From: Nemophila menziesii
Taxonomy: Eukaryota; Streptophyta; Magnoliopsida; Boraginales; Hydrophyllaceae
DNA length: 64,000 nt
Direction of reading: 5' to 3'
Assembly: GCA_029959085.1 (NCBI GenBank)
Contig: JARWIR010000010.1
Span: forward strand, 7,089,001 to 7,153,000
Both the position numbers and the translations under genes were made by a program. The notes beneath the pieces were generated by a model, which had not been told where the DNA came from, made no database searches, and was given only the letters and a program-made list of their open reading frames with translations. Positions 44,314 through 55,880 of the stretch are shown one piece after another. Position 1 is the stretch's first letter. Every line of letters begins with the position of its first letter.

Positions 44314-45855
44314 TGGTGGGTCCTGGGGTGTTATAAAATTAAGTACTGAAAATAAAGGAACCACAATACCGTAAGTGCACAGTTGTCCAAGTAATACTCC
44401 GATAAATCGGGTTTCATTCTCAAGGATTGGACTGGTATAACCCAAGTGTTCAATGAATAAGTAAAAGTAATTACAATTACAGAAAATAAAAGATAAAAGA
44501 TATTTGTTTGGTTTTGAGTTATTAAACTACTAGACGCAAAGAAACAAATTACTGAAAATAAATACTAAAATATTAAGAGGCAGATATGAGTTATACTTGA
44601 GTCTCGCTAGGGAATCACCTAAACTTACATAATTAATGCTTTCGTTAAGGGTAGAACTGATATTTCTATATTAGTCGGGACTCTAATATTTCCTAGCCCC
44701 CGTCAGGGTGGACCTAGGAGTTATCCTAAAGTACTATAAACCCCTGCATGGGCGAATATGAGTCTTCGGACGTGAAGTATTTACCTCTTTGGCTATGTAA
44801 TAGTTAAGCATGTTAGTCAATAACGGACATTACACAGATATTACCTAAGTCTGTAATCAAACCCCATTGTTGGATGATCACTTCGCCACTAAAGTGAATA
44901 GCCCAATTACTATAACCTATTCCTAATTAGCTAGGTCAGAAATAATAAATAAGAACAAAATAATATCCAATATAAAATACTCAATTCACATTAAACTAGA
45001 AACTAATTCCAAAATGAAATACATGAATTAAATAAATTAGGGATTAACCCCTTACGCCATTCTCAAGAATGTAAGGATTAGCTCATATTTAAAGTAAAAA
45101 CATAAAGGAAATTAATAATATACATGTTCCTAATAACAGAAATAAAATAAGAACCTAGATAGAGGAATTGACTTGAGCTGTTGTTGGAGGAAAAGGATTC
45201 TCCAACTCATGCTCTTGCTTCCGCCTCTTAACGCTCTCTCTAAGGATGATTTTATATGAAGGTTTTCTGAGAGGTGCTGAATAATGAGGTCTAAAGGAGC
45301 TTATATAGTGCTCAAAATCGGATTAGGTTAAGAGCATTAGGTCAAATTATAAAAAGCTCAAGCCCATCTTCTTCTTTGATTCCCGTAATTGGGGTACAAC
45401 CTTTAGTAAAACGGCTGTAACGTTTGCATATTACTTCCAAATGGGCTGATTCCAGTTTCAAAATCTTCCTAACTCAATAAGGAATCAAACCTATTTAACG
45501 GCCCAAAGGCTAAATACGCTCCTAAGTAGCCCAAAAATAGAAATTAGTAACAGCCTTTCAGATTTGCAACTCTTTTAGTCAAGTCTTTGGAAATTCTTTT
45601 CTTGCCTTTAGCTCCTCCACTCGATCTAAATTATCACTTCTCCTCCTTGTATTGGTTCTCCATAGAATCATGAACCTACTAATTTTCACTAAAATAAAGA
45701 AATTAACGCACAAAAGCTCTAAAAATGCAAATAGTCTAATTCCAAGGGGAGAAAGTGAAATATGACAATATAAGCATAGAAGTCTATAAAATAAGTCAAA
45801 TATTCACCTAAAGTGATGTCTCCTAAGTGCTATATTCAACATACAACGTAGTGTG
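44314..45855 (-). repeat. LTR (probably solo), Ty3-type family
   Basis: It shares the low-coordinate end TGGTGGGTCCTGGG and internal blocks with the LTR at 1758-2877. Near its high-coordinate end AGGAGACATCAC (reverse-read) matches the inner arm of the terminal inverted repeat found in the array LTRs. The outer arm is not recognisable, so the LTR 5' edge is decayed or truncated. No element body is attached on either side. It abuts a LINE remnant at 44313. No target duplication was found. Confidence 0.7.
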
Positions 45856-46439
45856 GAAGATATTTGCTAATATACAAATCTTATTCATCTTTAATGGCAT
45901 ATAAAAAAACCTTGGTTTGAAGAGACTTGCTTGGCAATGTAATATTCTGAGATGAGCAATTGTTTATTGGTTGGAAAAAGTGGATGTGATTTGTATTGGT
46001 GTCTTTGAGAATCGCTAAAGATATAATATTGATGTCCTTAATTATCGGTAGGTAAGGTAGAGATATGATTAGCATATTTAAACCCTTATATTAAGCAACA
46101 AACTGTTATATATTATTTAGGGTGAAAAGGGTAAAACCAATTTGCTAACAAATTATTTGGCCCTTTTAAAGGTATAGTATTTAGGTGGGCTGGTTAGGAT
46201 AGGATATCTTGGGTTTAGATATTTAGTGTTATTATTTCAATAAAATACCCCTTTATTCATCTTCTTGGACGTCGTAGAATCCGTGCATTTTGGGCAATCT
46301 AAGTAACCTAGACCCGACCATTCTGAAGCGTACGATCTAGCCGGGTAATCATTAACCGTGAACAAAACCTTCATTACAAATATTTCCTTTAAATGTGCAT
46401 CATATGTAAGGATCCCTGTACCCTACAACCTCTAGAGTC
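45856..46439. other. Unclassified spacer
   Basis: A 64-codon minus-strand frame (46075-45881) has no recognisable domain. Otherwise there is AT-rich DNA and no gene. Confidence 0.35.
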
Positions 46440-47374
46440 TTAATATACCTCCAAAGGTAAACAAAATCTTGTGGAGAATGTGTAACAATGAAATAGCTAC
46501 TGAGGGTAATAAGTTCAAAAGAAAATGTGTTATTAACAATTTATGTAAGATATGTAATCATGAAAAGGAAAATGTTGAGCATCTTATCTTGACTGTGCAT
46601 GGGCAAGGAAACTTGGTTCAGAATGCTTTACAATTCGATACCTGGCTTGTAAATCAAATTGAATCTAAAGAAAGTATTGGTAGTGGTATTCCCATGGGAG
46701 AAGTGGCGGACATGATGGCCTGGTTTATTTGGAAAGTCAAAAATGATATCCTTTTTAAATGTGTGACTCTAAACCCCATGAAAATTGTCACTAAGGCAAT
46801 AATAGCCTGTGATGATCTCTTTAACCCACATAAAAGACCATGTGAATTTGAGGCTATAAATAGTACTTAAAGTATAATCCAAATCAATAAGAAGGTAACT
46901 AAACATAATAGTCTAAATAACTGTAAAGAGAAAAAGAAAAGAGTTGACCAAAATAGTAACAAGTTGAACAATAATAAGATTATAGGTAATTTAAGAGGCC
47001 AACCTCCTATTAACATAAATGTAGATGCTAGCATATTGATAATATTGAGCAATGTGGAATTAGGTGTGTAGTTTCAAATGTGTAGGAGAAATTATTCAGG
47101 CTCAAGGAAGGAAGCATACAACAGATTTAATTCTGGAGGCAAAGACTTTTGGCATTAAGGAAGCTGTTTTGATGGCTTAGTTTTACCCATCAAGTGATGT
47201 TTTTGTGCATAGTGACAGTTTGAGCATTATAAGTCACCTAGATGAGGGTACCATTCCTTGAGGTAGGAACATTATAATGTTGTATAAGGATATTTGTAAT
47301 ATTGTGAAATACAGAAACATCTTTTTCTTCTTTACTCCTAAGAATAGGATTAGATGTGTTTAATGGATTATACA
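46440..47374 (+). pseudogene. LINE remnant: zinc-binding RT domain and RNase H
   Basis: A 46440-46870 reading gives PPKVNKILWRMCNN and CKICNHEKENVEHLI, the zinc-binding RT-associated motif. From about 47005 an RNase H-like reading follows across frameshifts: ININVDASI, then GEIIQAQGRKHTTDLILEAK and FVHSDSLSIISHLDEGT (about 47202-47250). Stops and frame changes are frequent. The LINE 3' end appears to continue at 49603-49756 after a 2.2-kb insertion. Confidence 0.75.
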
Positions 47375-47382
47375 CTAACCTT

Positions 47383-49602
47383 TATGGGTGAGCAAATCAA
47401 ATCTAGAGAAAACCGAACCAAAAAATTGAAAAAAAACAAACCAAAAAACCGAATAAAACCAAACCAAAAAACCGAAAACCAAAAACCGATTGGTTAGGTT
47501 TTTAATTTTTTTAAAATCCTAAAATTCTGGTTCAGTTAGTTTTATATGGAAAAACCGATCCGAAAAACCAAAAATAAACCGAACTAAGAATTCTCCTTGT
47601 AATTTTCTTTGAATCATTTCTTGAATTGCCATTTTTATTATGGATTATGCCCATAAACCCCCTCAAGTTAGAATCAATTCCCTCTCACTACAACCATTAT
47701 ATTTTTTCCCATAAAAGGCACCATACATTTTATTTTTTTATTTTTTTGTCCATAAAAAAGCCGTTTGAGTTATGGGAAGCTTCCCATAACTCACTGTTCT
47801 TTAAAAAAGACATTGTCTTTTACGGGATAGTAGACAAGTCTGCAAGGATTTATTGAGCATTAACCCTTTTATTTTTATGATAAATAAATTCAAAAAATTT
47901 AATTGTATTATTATTTACTTATTGCACCATTATCATAATTTAGTTGTTTAATACTGTTTTTTTTTCTTGTCGAAGTTAATACTGTTTAAAATCTGGCATG
48001 TAGAGATCACGAAAGATCATAAGGGACTCTCTTGTGGAATCAAAAACCTCTCTATACAAACACCTCTCTTAAACCCTAACCCGCCGCCGTCACTGGTGAT
48101 GGCGACCCCCTTTTTACCTGTTTTTCCTTCCGTTTCTTTTCTCTTTTACTTTGCTCAATATGTCCCTTTTGTTTTCTGTTTCCTTTCCTCACCCTCCCTC
48201 ATTTTCCCTTGGGTTTCTCCTCCTCTCCATAGCTTGGGTGGCTTCTAGTCTCTTTTACTCTATGCCCCTTTCGTCGCTGCTTCTTGGCCCTGTTTGAAAT
48301 AATTCTGGTCGCTGCTTCCGTCATAGTCTCTCTATGGAATGGAGGGGTGGGATTGCGTATGGTTCTACTTGGCGTTCCTCCTGTATTCTTTTATCCATTT
48401 CCGCCGTGAAGACCTCAATTTTTCTCGTTCTTTGCTCGGCTGCAGAAGATTTCTCTTGACCCATTTGCTTTGGGCTTTCTCCAGTATTGTTTGGGGCTTC
48501 GTGGCATTCTCTTTCTGGGCTAATATGGCTTGCTTTTTGGACGACATGATGCACACTTGGTGTTATGGTGGGTCTCCATCTCCGGTTCTGTTTGGAGCGT
48601 TGTGGCCATCTCTATTTGGTCATATTGGGTTATTGTTTTGTCTGGTAGTGTACGGAGTTTGGAGATTCGTGGGTTTGATGGTTGTGTTTGGTTGGTGGGA
48701 GGATGGGTGTGGTTTGGATTTTCTGCTGTTGCATTTTGTTTTCCTCATTGGTGGCTGGTGGTGATGCACTCTGGGTCAAATTTTCTAACTCATTAGGTTT
48801 CGACAATTGGGGCTTTGGGGGTTTGCCGTTCACTCAATTCTTTGTTTGTTCAAATCTTTGTTGGTCGAGGAGTTTGACTCGCACTGCTGTGGGTTTGCGA
48901 AATGGGCAGTCTTTGTTGTGTTCCGTTCGTTTGTTTTGTTTCTTTGTTATCTACAGTATCCCTACTATATTTGTGAGTGGTGATTCACTTTGGGCCATGA
49001 TTAGTCTTTCAGTTGTTCCCGACATTAGAAGTCTCGGTTGTTTGCCGTTCAGGCGGGGCGACTGGTGTTTGGTCCCGTTGAATTTGTTAACCTTGGCTTA
49101 CGTTTTGGTGGGTTGGCTGGAGATGCTCCGTGTGTGGTTTTTGTTTTGGTGTATTTGTACTCATTCGGCCCTTCCTTATTCGGTTTGCGTTATTATTACT
49201 TGGGCTAGTGATATCTCTTCTGATCTGAGGGCTTCCAAGACCTTCGTTAATGCAGCTGCCGCTTTGGTTTTTACTACAGATAAAGCCAGCATCAAGTTGT
49301 TAACTACGATGGTCATTAGAATGGAAGTCGGCTATAACGACTATATGCACAAATTTCAGGTGTAATTAGGATAGAAAATTACAAATATCAAGAACATCAT
49401 ATGTTTAATATTTTAACGGAAACAATATTTTTAAACCATATTCAGCTACAATGAAAAACAAGTAAAGCAAACAAAAAACCGAGCAACCGAAACGAAAATC
49501 GAGTTACCAAACCGAAAACCGAGTTACCGAACCGAAAAATAAACCGTACGGTTCGATTTTAAAATTATAAGAAACCGAAAAACCGAACCGTGCTCACCTC
49601 TA
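47383..49602. mobile_element. hAT-like element with foreign core
   Basis: The left end reads TATGGGTGAGCA. The right end in reverse reads TAGAGGTGAGCA, a 12-base inverted repeat with two mismatches. Both arms are filled with AACCGAACCGAA-type words (47400-47590 and 49470-49595), a widespread plant hAT-derived repeat style. The expected 8-bp target duplication is degenerate (CTAACCTT against CTCTTTTT). LINE sequence lies on both sides. The 1.8-kb core (about 47600-49440) is unlike the arms and has no transposase. Confidence 0.65.
47990..49370 (+). other. Gene-like core of the hAT-like element, unrecognised
   Basis: A telo-box-like AAACCCTAAC (48071-48080) precedes an ATG at 48099 in a CCGCCGCCGT context, as in some plant gene leaders. 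The DNA after it is GT-rich and carries overlapping open frames, the longest being 48682-49365 (227 codons, hydrophobic and Trp/Cys-rich) on the plus strand. Minus-strand frames are Gln/Lys/Pro-rich. I recognise no protein family. It may be captured genomic DNA or a leader of a LINE-like element. Confidence 0.3.
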
Positions 49603-49756
49603 CTCTTTTTTTATTTTATTTAGCCCATGACGTACTTTCTATTAGGAAAATTTGTTTTTTAGGATACCGTACATATTCTCGGGTATAGGCGGATCTTTTG
49701 TAATGCTAGGGGTTTTCCCTACCTTTATATATATTCAATTTGACTTAAAAAAATAA
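49603..49756 (+). pseudogene. LINE 3' end
   Basis: TTTTGTAATGCTAGGGG, TTTATATATATTCAATTTG and an A-rich tail (49745-49756) are typical of plant LINE 3' ends. It probably completes the remnant of 46440-47374. Confidence 0.55.
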
Positions 49757-49823
49757 AGATAAAAAGTGGAAGAAAATAAAGTCTACGGGACAGAAGAAAA
49801 GTTGAAGGATCAAGTTTACGAAG

Positions 49824-50879
49824 ATGATGATGACGTTGCAGAGTTTACTTGAAGATAATTCTAAGGCTACGGATCATATGAAGAGTTTACCTGAAGATGT
49901 AATCATATTAATTCTAGTCACATCGCCAGTTAAGTCATTGATGCGATTCAGGTGCGTTTGTAAATGTTGGTATGATTTAATTCGAAGTCCTAAATTCATT
50001 GAAATGCATTCGCTTTCCACAAAACACAAAAAGAATGAATGTATCCTAATTCGCCGTATCAACATTCATCGTAAAACAGTATTCTCATTTCTTTCATATG
50101 ATTCGCTGAATGTTATCTCGCCAAATCTCGAGATACCTCCACTTAATTTCGATTCTGACGATAGAAGATTTGATATTTCATGGCCTTGTAATGGTTTGTT
50201 GTTATGTGTCTCAAGTACCTTAATATTATGTAACCTAGCAACTAGGGAATTCAAACTTCTTCCTCCTCATCCACACCTCTTTCCAAATCAAGATCCAGAT
50301 TGTGTGTTGGTGTACAAATTTGGATTGGGTTTTGATTTAAACAAAGATGAGTACAAAGCATTTCTTGAGCTATATCATGAGGATGATGATAGTTATGCAA
50401 GCTTAGTCTACAATGTGAGTACTAATTCATGGAGACAAATCAACCCTCCTGAAACTGACGATAGGTTTATTGGTGCTGTTCAAGGGATACCATATAATGG
50501 AGCATTGCATTGGGTTGTTGAAAGAGATGAGATTGATAATGAGATTATAGTTTGTTTTGATATGAGCACTGAGGTGTTTCAAGACATAGAGCTTCCTCAA
50601 GCTACTAACTCTCTAACTTATCAAATTGACAAGAATCTCACAATAGTAAATGATTGCTTAGCTTTCTTTACATTCTTAAATTACAATTCTGATTTAGAAT
50701 CAAGGTATGTGGATATATGGGTAATGAAGGAATATAAAGTAATGGAATCTTGGACAAAACTATTCTCAGTTTCTGGTATTCAAAACACATTTAGTTACTG
50801 TATTGCTCGATCTTTCCAAACTTGTATGTTTGTTGTATTTTGTTTTTATGGTTTATTATTGTCCATATTTGCATTTTAG
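49824..50879 (+). CDS. F-box/F-box-associated domain protein
   Basis: A 351-residue F-box protein, expected to act as a substrate receptor of an SCF ubiquitin ligase in nucleus or cytosol. The F-box (about 20-62) reads SLPEDVIILIL, then PVKSLMRFRCVCKCWYDLI. The F-box-associated region has ILCNLATREFKLLPP (about 137-151), TNSWRQINPP, GIPYNGALHWVV and IIVCFDMSTEVFQDIELP, ending with a MESWTKLFSVSGIQNTF strand. The last 28 residues (about 324-351) are hydrophobic and align with 3' UTR of the paralogue, so the normal C-terminus of about 70 residues is lost. The start gives MMMTLQSLLEDN; a Met at codon 2 or 3 is equally possible. A LINE tail lies 67 bases upstream. Confidence 0.88.
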   Translation: MMMTLQSLLEDNSKATDHMKSLPEDVIILILVTSPVKSLMRFRCVCKCWYDLIRSPKFIEMHSLSTKHKKNECILIRRINIHRKTVFSFLSYDSLNVISPNLEIPPLNFDSDDRRFDISWPCNGLLLCVSSTLILCNLATREFKLLPPHPHLFPNQDPDCVLVYKFGLGFDLNKDEYKAFLELYHEDDDSYASLVYNVSTNSWRQINPPETDDRFIGAVQGIPYNGALHWVVERDEIDNEIIVCFDMSTEVFQDIELPQATNSLTYQIDKNLTIVNDCLAFFTFLNYNSDLESRYVDIWVMKEYKVMESWTKLFSVSGIQNTFSYCIARSFQTCMFVVFCFYGLLLSIFAF

Positions 50880-51839
50880 TGTTAATCATTGCAGCCACTT
50901 CAGGATAAAGTTACTGATTTAGGAATATCAGAAAGGCGCCACACCACAGGTTTATGTTGTCTGTGCTGGATTTGAAGTAAATTACTATCCCACCCTTCAA
51001 AATTGAGGCTCACATACTAAAAGTGGAGATGGAATAGAAAAAAGTCGCTATAGTAAGAGAGAATTACCGAGAGGCTATAGATGGTTTGACATTCGAGCAA
51101 AAGGACATCATTCGTTGAACTATGGTTAGTTGCACTCTAGGATTTTTTTCGCATAATACAAGGATTTTTTTTCCAAGTTAATTGCACTCTAGGTCCCTAT
51201 ATTATGTGTAAATCGTACTATAGGTCTTGGTATTACCTTTTTTACATTAGTTATACTGTGAGTCTATAATATTATACAAAATAACCCAATAACGAAGTAA
51301 TTTCTAAAATACTATAATATTAGAGGAATCCACAAATTGAGGCCTAGAGACCAACTAAAAGAGTATTAAAGGCTCAACTAGAAAAACCTACTAACTAAGG
51401 CCTAACTTTATTTGCTGGGTAAACTTTTTCCAACTTTACCTTTTTTTTTTTAATTCGTTTTTGTTTCTTCTAATTGATCATGTACAGACCTACGTTTTTT
51501 GATTGGTCTGCACCTACGGGTCCAGACTGAAGTTAGGTTTTGTTATTATGGCAAAGAATTTATGTCAAGTCATTTTTCATTTACTTGCATTACAAGTCCT
51601 CATGACACCTTTTTGTCGTTTTTTATATATTCATGCTTATCGTCTCAAAATCATGTACCCTTGGGTCTGTACCCTAGATTTTTTTGTCCAAATCATGTAA
51701 CCTAGGGTCTGTACCCTAGGTTTTTTATATTACGAATTTTTCCATTCCATGTACATTTATGATGTGTCCAATTACATCCAACGGGACCCAAGCTCGGGTT
51801 TTATCCATACCATTTTGGTCTGTACCTTAAGGTCTATAC
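50880..51839. other. 3' flank and unclassified AT-rich DNA
   Basis: The first 20 bases continue the old F-box 3' UTR (TTAATCATTGCAGCCA). Later, GGGTCTGTACCCTAG occurs twice about 46 bases apart (51661 and 51705). No gene is seen. Confidence 0.4.
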
Positions 51840-53040
51840 CACTAGAAACTGGAAAAAAAAAACACAGAACAAAAAAAGAATTTTACACTAAGGACTTCAC
51901 ATTTTAAATACAACACAAGAAAAAGACAGTGTTTTACAATTTTTTTAAGAAAGGCTGGACCATCACATTTTAAATACAAAACAAGAAAAAGAAAATGAGT
52001 TTGAAAAACAATAGAAATAAAAAAAAACTTGGGACACTAATGGGCTGGACCCAAATAAGTCTGGACCCAAAGGTTTTTTCTTAAAAAAAATGTCTAAAAG
52101 CCCAAACGGGCTGGACCTAAACACCTAACCATGCTGGACCTAACCAACTAATCATACTGGACCTAACCACGCGTTTAAAAAAAATCGAACAAAACAAAAC
52201 TGAAAAGATCTGAACATCCACGAACAGATCTGAACAGCCACGAACAAAGCGGATCTGGAGCGTTGATTTGGAGGAATGTCAGAGGTGGATCTGGTGGTGG
52301 TGGTGCAGAGGAGCGCGGTCTTGTGCAGAAGTGGCAGTGGAAGTCGATGTGGTGTGGTGATGCTGCAGAGGAGCGGCGGTGGATGTGGGAAGTCGAGATC
52401 TCGAACGTGAATAGGCGGCGAGAGGTGATGGCCGGAGCTGTAAACAAAAGACGAATCACGTCATGGTGCAGGTGGATCTGAGCGGCGGATCTGATGCTCG
52501 ATTGACAGCGGAAATGGTGGTTTTCCTGCGCGAGAAGAGCTGCTGTGGTGGTGGTATATTGCGCGAGAATGGTGGTGGTGGATATTTGAATCTGCAACGA
52601 GATCTGGTGCTTCGTGGGGGCGGCTTTCTTCTGCAGCAGCGGGGGTTGGTGGCGTGGGGGCAGCTTTCTTCTGCAGCAGCGGAGGTTGGTGCTCTTCTCT
52701 GCGATGGTGGTGGTCTTCTGCAGTAGCGAGGTGAGGAGGTGAGAGAGGGAGGGGGAGGGGGCGGTTTTACCAGGGAGAGAGAGGGGGATGGGGCGGTTTT
52801 ACCAGAGAGGAGAGAGAGAGGTTACAGTGAGCACAGAGAGAGAAGGTGGGCATCGATTTATTAGGGTAAAATGTTTTGGGTTGGGGATTTTTTCAGTGTA
52901 TAAGAGAGGGGAAGGGAAAGGGGTGTATTGGGTTTTTTACTCCTTTCTAGTTACCTTCGAATGGGATTGTGGGACTAGCCTTTGTTTATTAACCAACATG
53001 TCGTTGGGCCTTATTTCATAATTCACCCATAATATTATGC
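51840..53040. other. Unexplained GC-rich island
   Basis: A block at 52240-52850 is GC-rich against an AT-rich background. It carries a 46-bp imperfect tandem repeat (GCTTTCTTCTGCAGCAGCGG at about 52621 and 52667) and a repeated GGCGGTTTTACCAG (about 52760 and 52792). Open frames occur on both strands (minus 52597-52175; plus 52263-52726) but look low-complexity. The left part (51990-52180) repeats CTGGACC(C/T)AA about seven times. It could be a leader or promoter of an unknown element. No family is recognised. Confidence 0.4.
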
Positions 53041-53189
53041 ACTGCATAAGTATAATAAAAACGACATGAACAAAAGTACCTCCGCACAACATAAGTATAC
53101 CAGGAAGTAAAACAATCATTACTATGAGGTGGAAATAATTATTATTTGAATAAATCTTAATGGTAAATACATGAGAGCTCTTATTTTTT

Positions 53190-53255
53190 TATTTCTTTTT
53201 TGTTACATGGATGATCCGAGCTAGCTTGCGCGCACCCGACTAATCCTAAGGAGAT
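53190..53255 (-). mobile_element. Truncated SINE (Au-like 3' part)
   Basis: On the minus strand it reads TAGTCGGGTGCGCGCAAGCT, then AGCTCGGATCATCC and ATGTAACAAAAAA. The GGTGCGCGCAAGCT core is characteristic of the plant Au SINE family. The A/B-box half is absent. Its end matches the SINE at 41179. Confidence 0.55.
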
Positions 53256-53560
53256 ATACATGTCTCCCTATATATATTCTCATGGTAAATCAGAACGCCT
53301 CTGGTTCAAGACATTTCATCAAGCACTTGTTTGTGTAACACTGGACTTGTTCATAGTATTGGAAAACTGGGAAAATAACCAACTCCATTTTTCATTTCCA
53401 AATAAAAATTTGTTGTGCAAATACTTTGCACTATCATATGCCCAAGTACTCCAAGAAAATTCGCATTTCTTTCATATTCAAATTCATTCTTCGAACACAA
53501 CGCCACATAATTTTATTTAATCCATTCCTTGTCAAAGTACGATTCATAAACTCTCAAACA
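53256..53560. other. Spacer next to the truncated Ty3-like element
   Basis: An 86-codon open frame on the plus strand has no recognisable domain. Nothing else is supported. Confidence 0.35.
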
Positions 53561-53579
53561 TTTGCAAAATGAAGCCTCC

Positions 53580-55757
53580 TCATTGGTAAGATTTCAGAAA
53601 GGATCGTACCTCATCTATTTTGAAACATTCATCTTTTGAATTTGGTGACTTCATAGCCTTAAACACATTGAATCGTATATGTTCGTCTTGTACCCTCATG
53701 ATCAACTCACCATTCTCAACATCAATTAGTGTACGCCCCGTGGCTAAAAATGGTCTACCCAAGATGATGGGGACATTCTTATCCGCGTCGTAGTCAAGAA
53801 TAATAAAATCACAAGGGAAAATAAAAGAACCAGCTATAACTAAAACATCTTCAATTTTACCTACTGGTCGTGAGAGGGAGCGATCCGCCATTTGTAATAC
53901 CACAGATGAGGGTACTACCTCTCCTATATTAAGCTTCTCGAACAGGGATCTAGGCATGAGATTGATACTCGCACCTAAATCACATAATGCTTTCCCGGTC
54001 CAACTATCTCCAATGCCGATGGGAATTGTAAAACTTCTGGGATCTTCTAGCTTTGGTGGCAACTTACTTTGACATATAGCACTACGCTCCACATGCAATC
54101 CAATTGTTTCCCCAGTTTCTATGCTTCGCTTGTTGGAGAGAATGTCTTTCATGAATTTAAGATATGTTGGCATTCTCTTGAGAGCTTCAACAAGCGGCAT
54201 ATTAACCTCTAACTTTCTCAACATGTCAATGAACTTCTTGAATTCCAGGTCATTGTCCTTCTTTCTGACACGTGAAGGGTATGGTGGTGGAGGGCGTGTA
54301 TTAAGTTCCACTGGTTTTCTCGTCTTTTCTGGTGTCTCGGCTTGGACATTCTTTGGTTTAACTACCTCCTCTACTGTATCTTTAATTGTTTCTTCTCCCC
54401 CCTTTTCTGGAATAGGGATTGGTTCAGGTTCTCTTCTTGGTGGAGGTAGTTGTTTTCCACTTCGCAATTCAACTGCATGACAAGAATCATCTCTAGGAGC
54501 AATAGTATCACTTGGAAGTTGCCCTTTCGGACGATTTTGTAATGTACTTGCCATATGTGATAAAGTATGCTCTAGTTTCTTGATTACCTTCTGCTGGGCT
54601 TGAATTTTTTGCTGGCTACGACTCATATTGTTTTCAATTTCTTGCATCACTTTAGCCATACTCGAATTCAAGCTTTGAATTTGTTCCTTCTTTTCTAGTT
54701 GCATTGATTGTTTAGGTGGATCTTTATTCGTTTCTTGACAAGATTTCTCAACAATTGGTGCCTTTTTCTGAATAGGTTGTGGTGGATTATAAGATTGAGG
54801 TTTGGGTTGATGATAAGTCTCTTGCTTTCTGACCCAACTTCTTTCTTGTGGAGGTTGTTGATAATTAGCGTAGCTTTCTTGAGGATAAGTATAGCCATTA
54901 GAATAATAGTTATCTTGCGGATATGTAACTGAAGTTACTGCTGGATTATTCATACATCCTTCCCACACATGATTTCTTGATCCACAACCAGGACACGAAG
55001 GAATTGCACGTACTACATTTACCTGAGCAATTGTTCGGGCTTGTTCTTGTAGTTCTTCGAGTTGTTGGGCCAATTATTTAAGCTTCAGAGCTTCTGAAGT
55101 GTCTTCTTCTTCTGGTTTCTTGGGCCAACTTCTCTCGTTCTCAAGAATTGTTTCCATCCCCAACTCAGCTTCTTCAGGGTCTAGTAACACAAAACCTGCG
55201 TTTCCTAACAAATCTGCTTTCTCTCTTGACTTGTAATTAAGGCCTCCAGAGAACAAGGTTAATTAATATTCCGGCGAGGATTTATGATATGGACATCTCG
55301 CCTTCTTTTCTGTAAATCGTAACCATGCTTCACCCAAACTCTCTCCGTCTTCCTGTATAAATTGCTCAAGCTCCAACATATATTTTAAACGTCTACTAAT
55401 CGGACAGAAGCGGTCTAAGAATCTTGCTTGAAGCTTGTCCCAATCTGGAATAACATGAGGGTATTGGGTATCATACCAATCGCTTGCACCTCCGGTCAAG
55501 AAGAACTGGAACATCACGTAATATACTTGTTCCCTAGTAACTCCTCTTACGATATAAGCATCACAGATTTTCATGAATTTCTGAATATATCGGATCGGAT
55601 CTTGATGTGCAGCACCGCTGAATAATCCATGAGTTGCAAACTGAGTTAGCATCCCTGGATCAGGCTTAAATTTAGTGGCTTGGATTTCTGGAGCGCGAAT
55701 TCCTCTTGGTTGCACTCTAAACTCGATGGGTAGCTCAAGTCTCCTTGGGTTCTCCAT
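53580..55757 (-). pseudogene. Ty3 gag-protease frame with two in-frame stops
   Basis: A single frame of 726 codons on the minus strand is interrupted only by TAA at 55265-55263 and TAA at 55076-55074, with no frameshift. The Gag part (from 55757) has FATHGLFSGAAHQDPIRYIQ, FFLTGGASDWYDT, FLDRFCPISRR and GESLGEAWLRF, the plant Ty3 gag domain. After the second stop comes a CCHC zinc knuckle, CPGCGSRNHVWEGC (55000-54955), a Gln/Pro-rich linker, a coiled-coil-like KVMQEIENNMSRSQQKI, and an aspartic protease with LCDLGASINLMP and IILGRPFLAT. The frame stops at 53580 before any polymerase. It cannot make a working polyprotein. Confidence 0.9.
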
Positions 55758-55856
55758 CTGTAACTATCTATAAAACAAAAACTAAGAGACAAAAGCGTAA
55801 AATAGAACTAACTGAAATAAAAGCACAAGATATATGCACAAGGACTAACGAAGTAG

Positions 55857-55874
55857 TCCCCGGCACCGGCGCCA
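55857..55874 (-). promoter_or_regulatory. Primer-binding site, tRNA-Asp type
   Basis: The minus-strand TGGCGCCGGTGCCGGGGA differs by one base from the array's primer site. Confidence 0.85.
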
Positions 55875-55880
55875 AAAACT

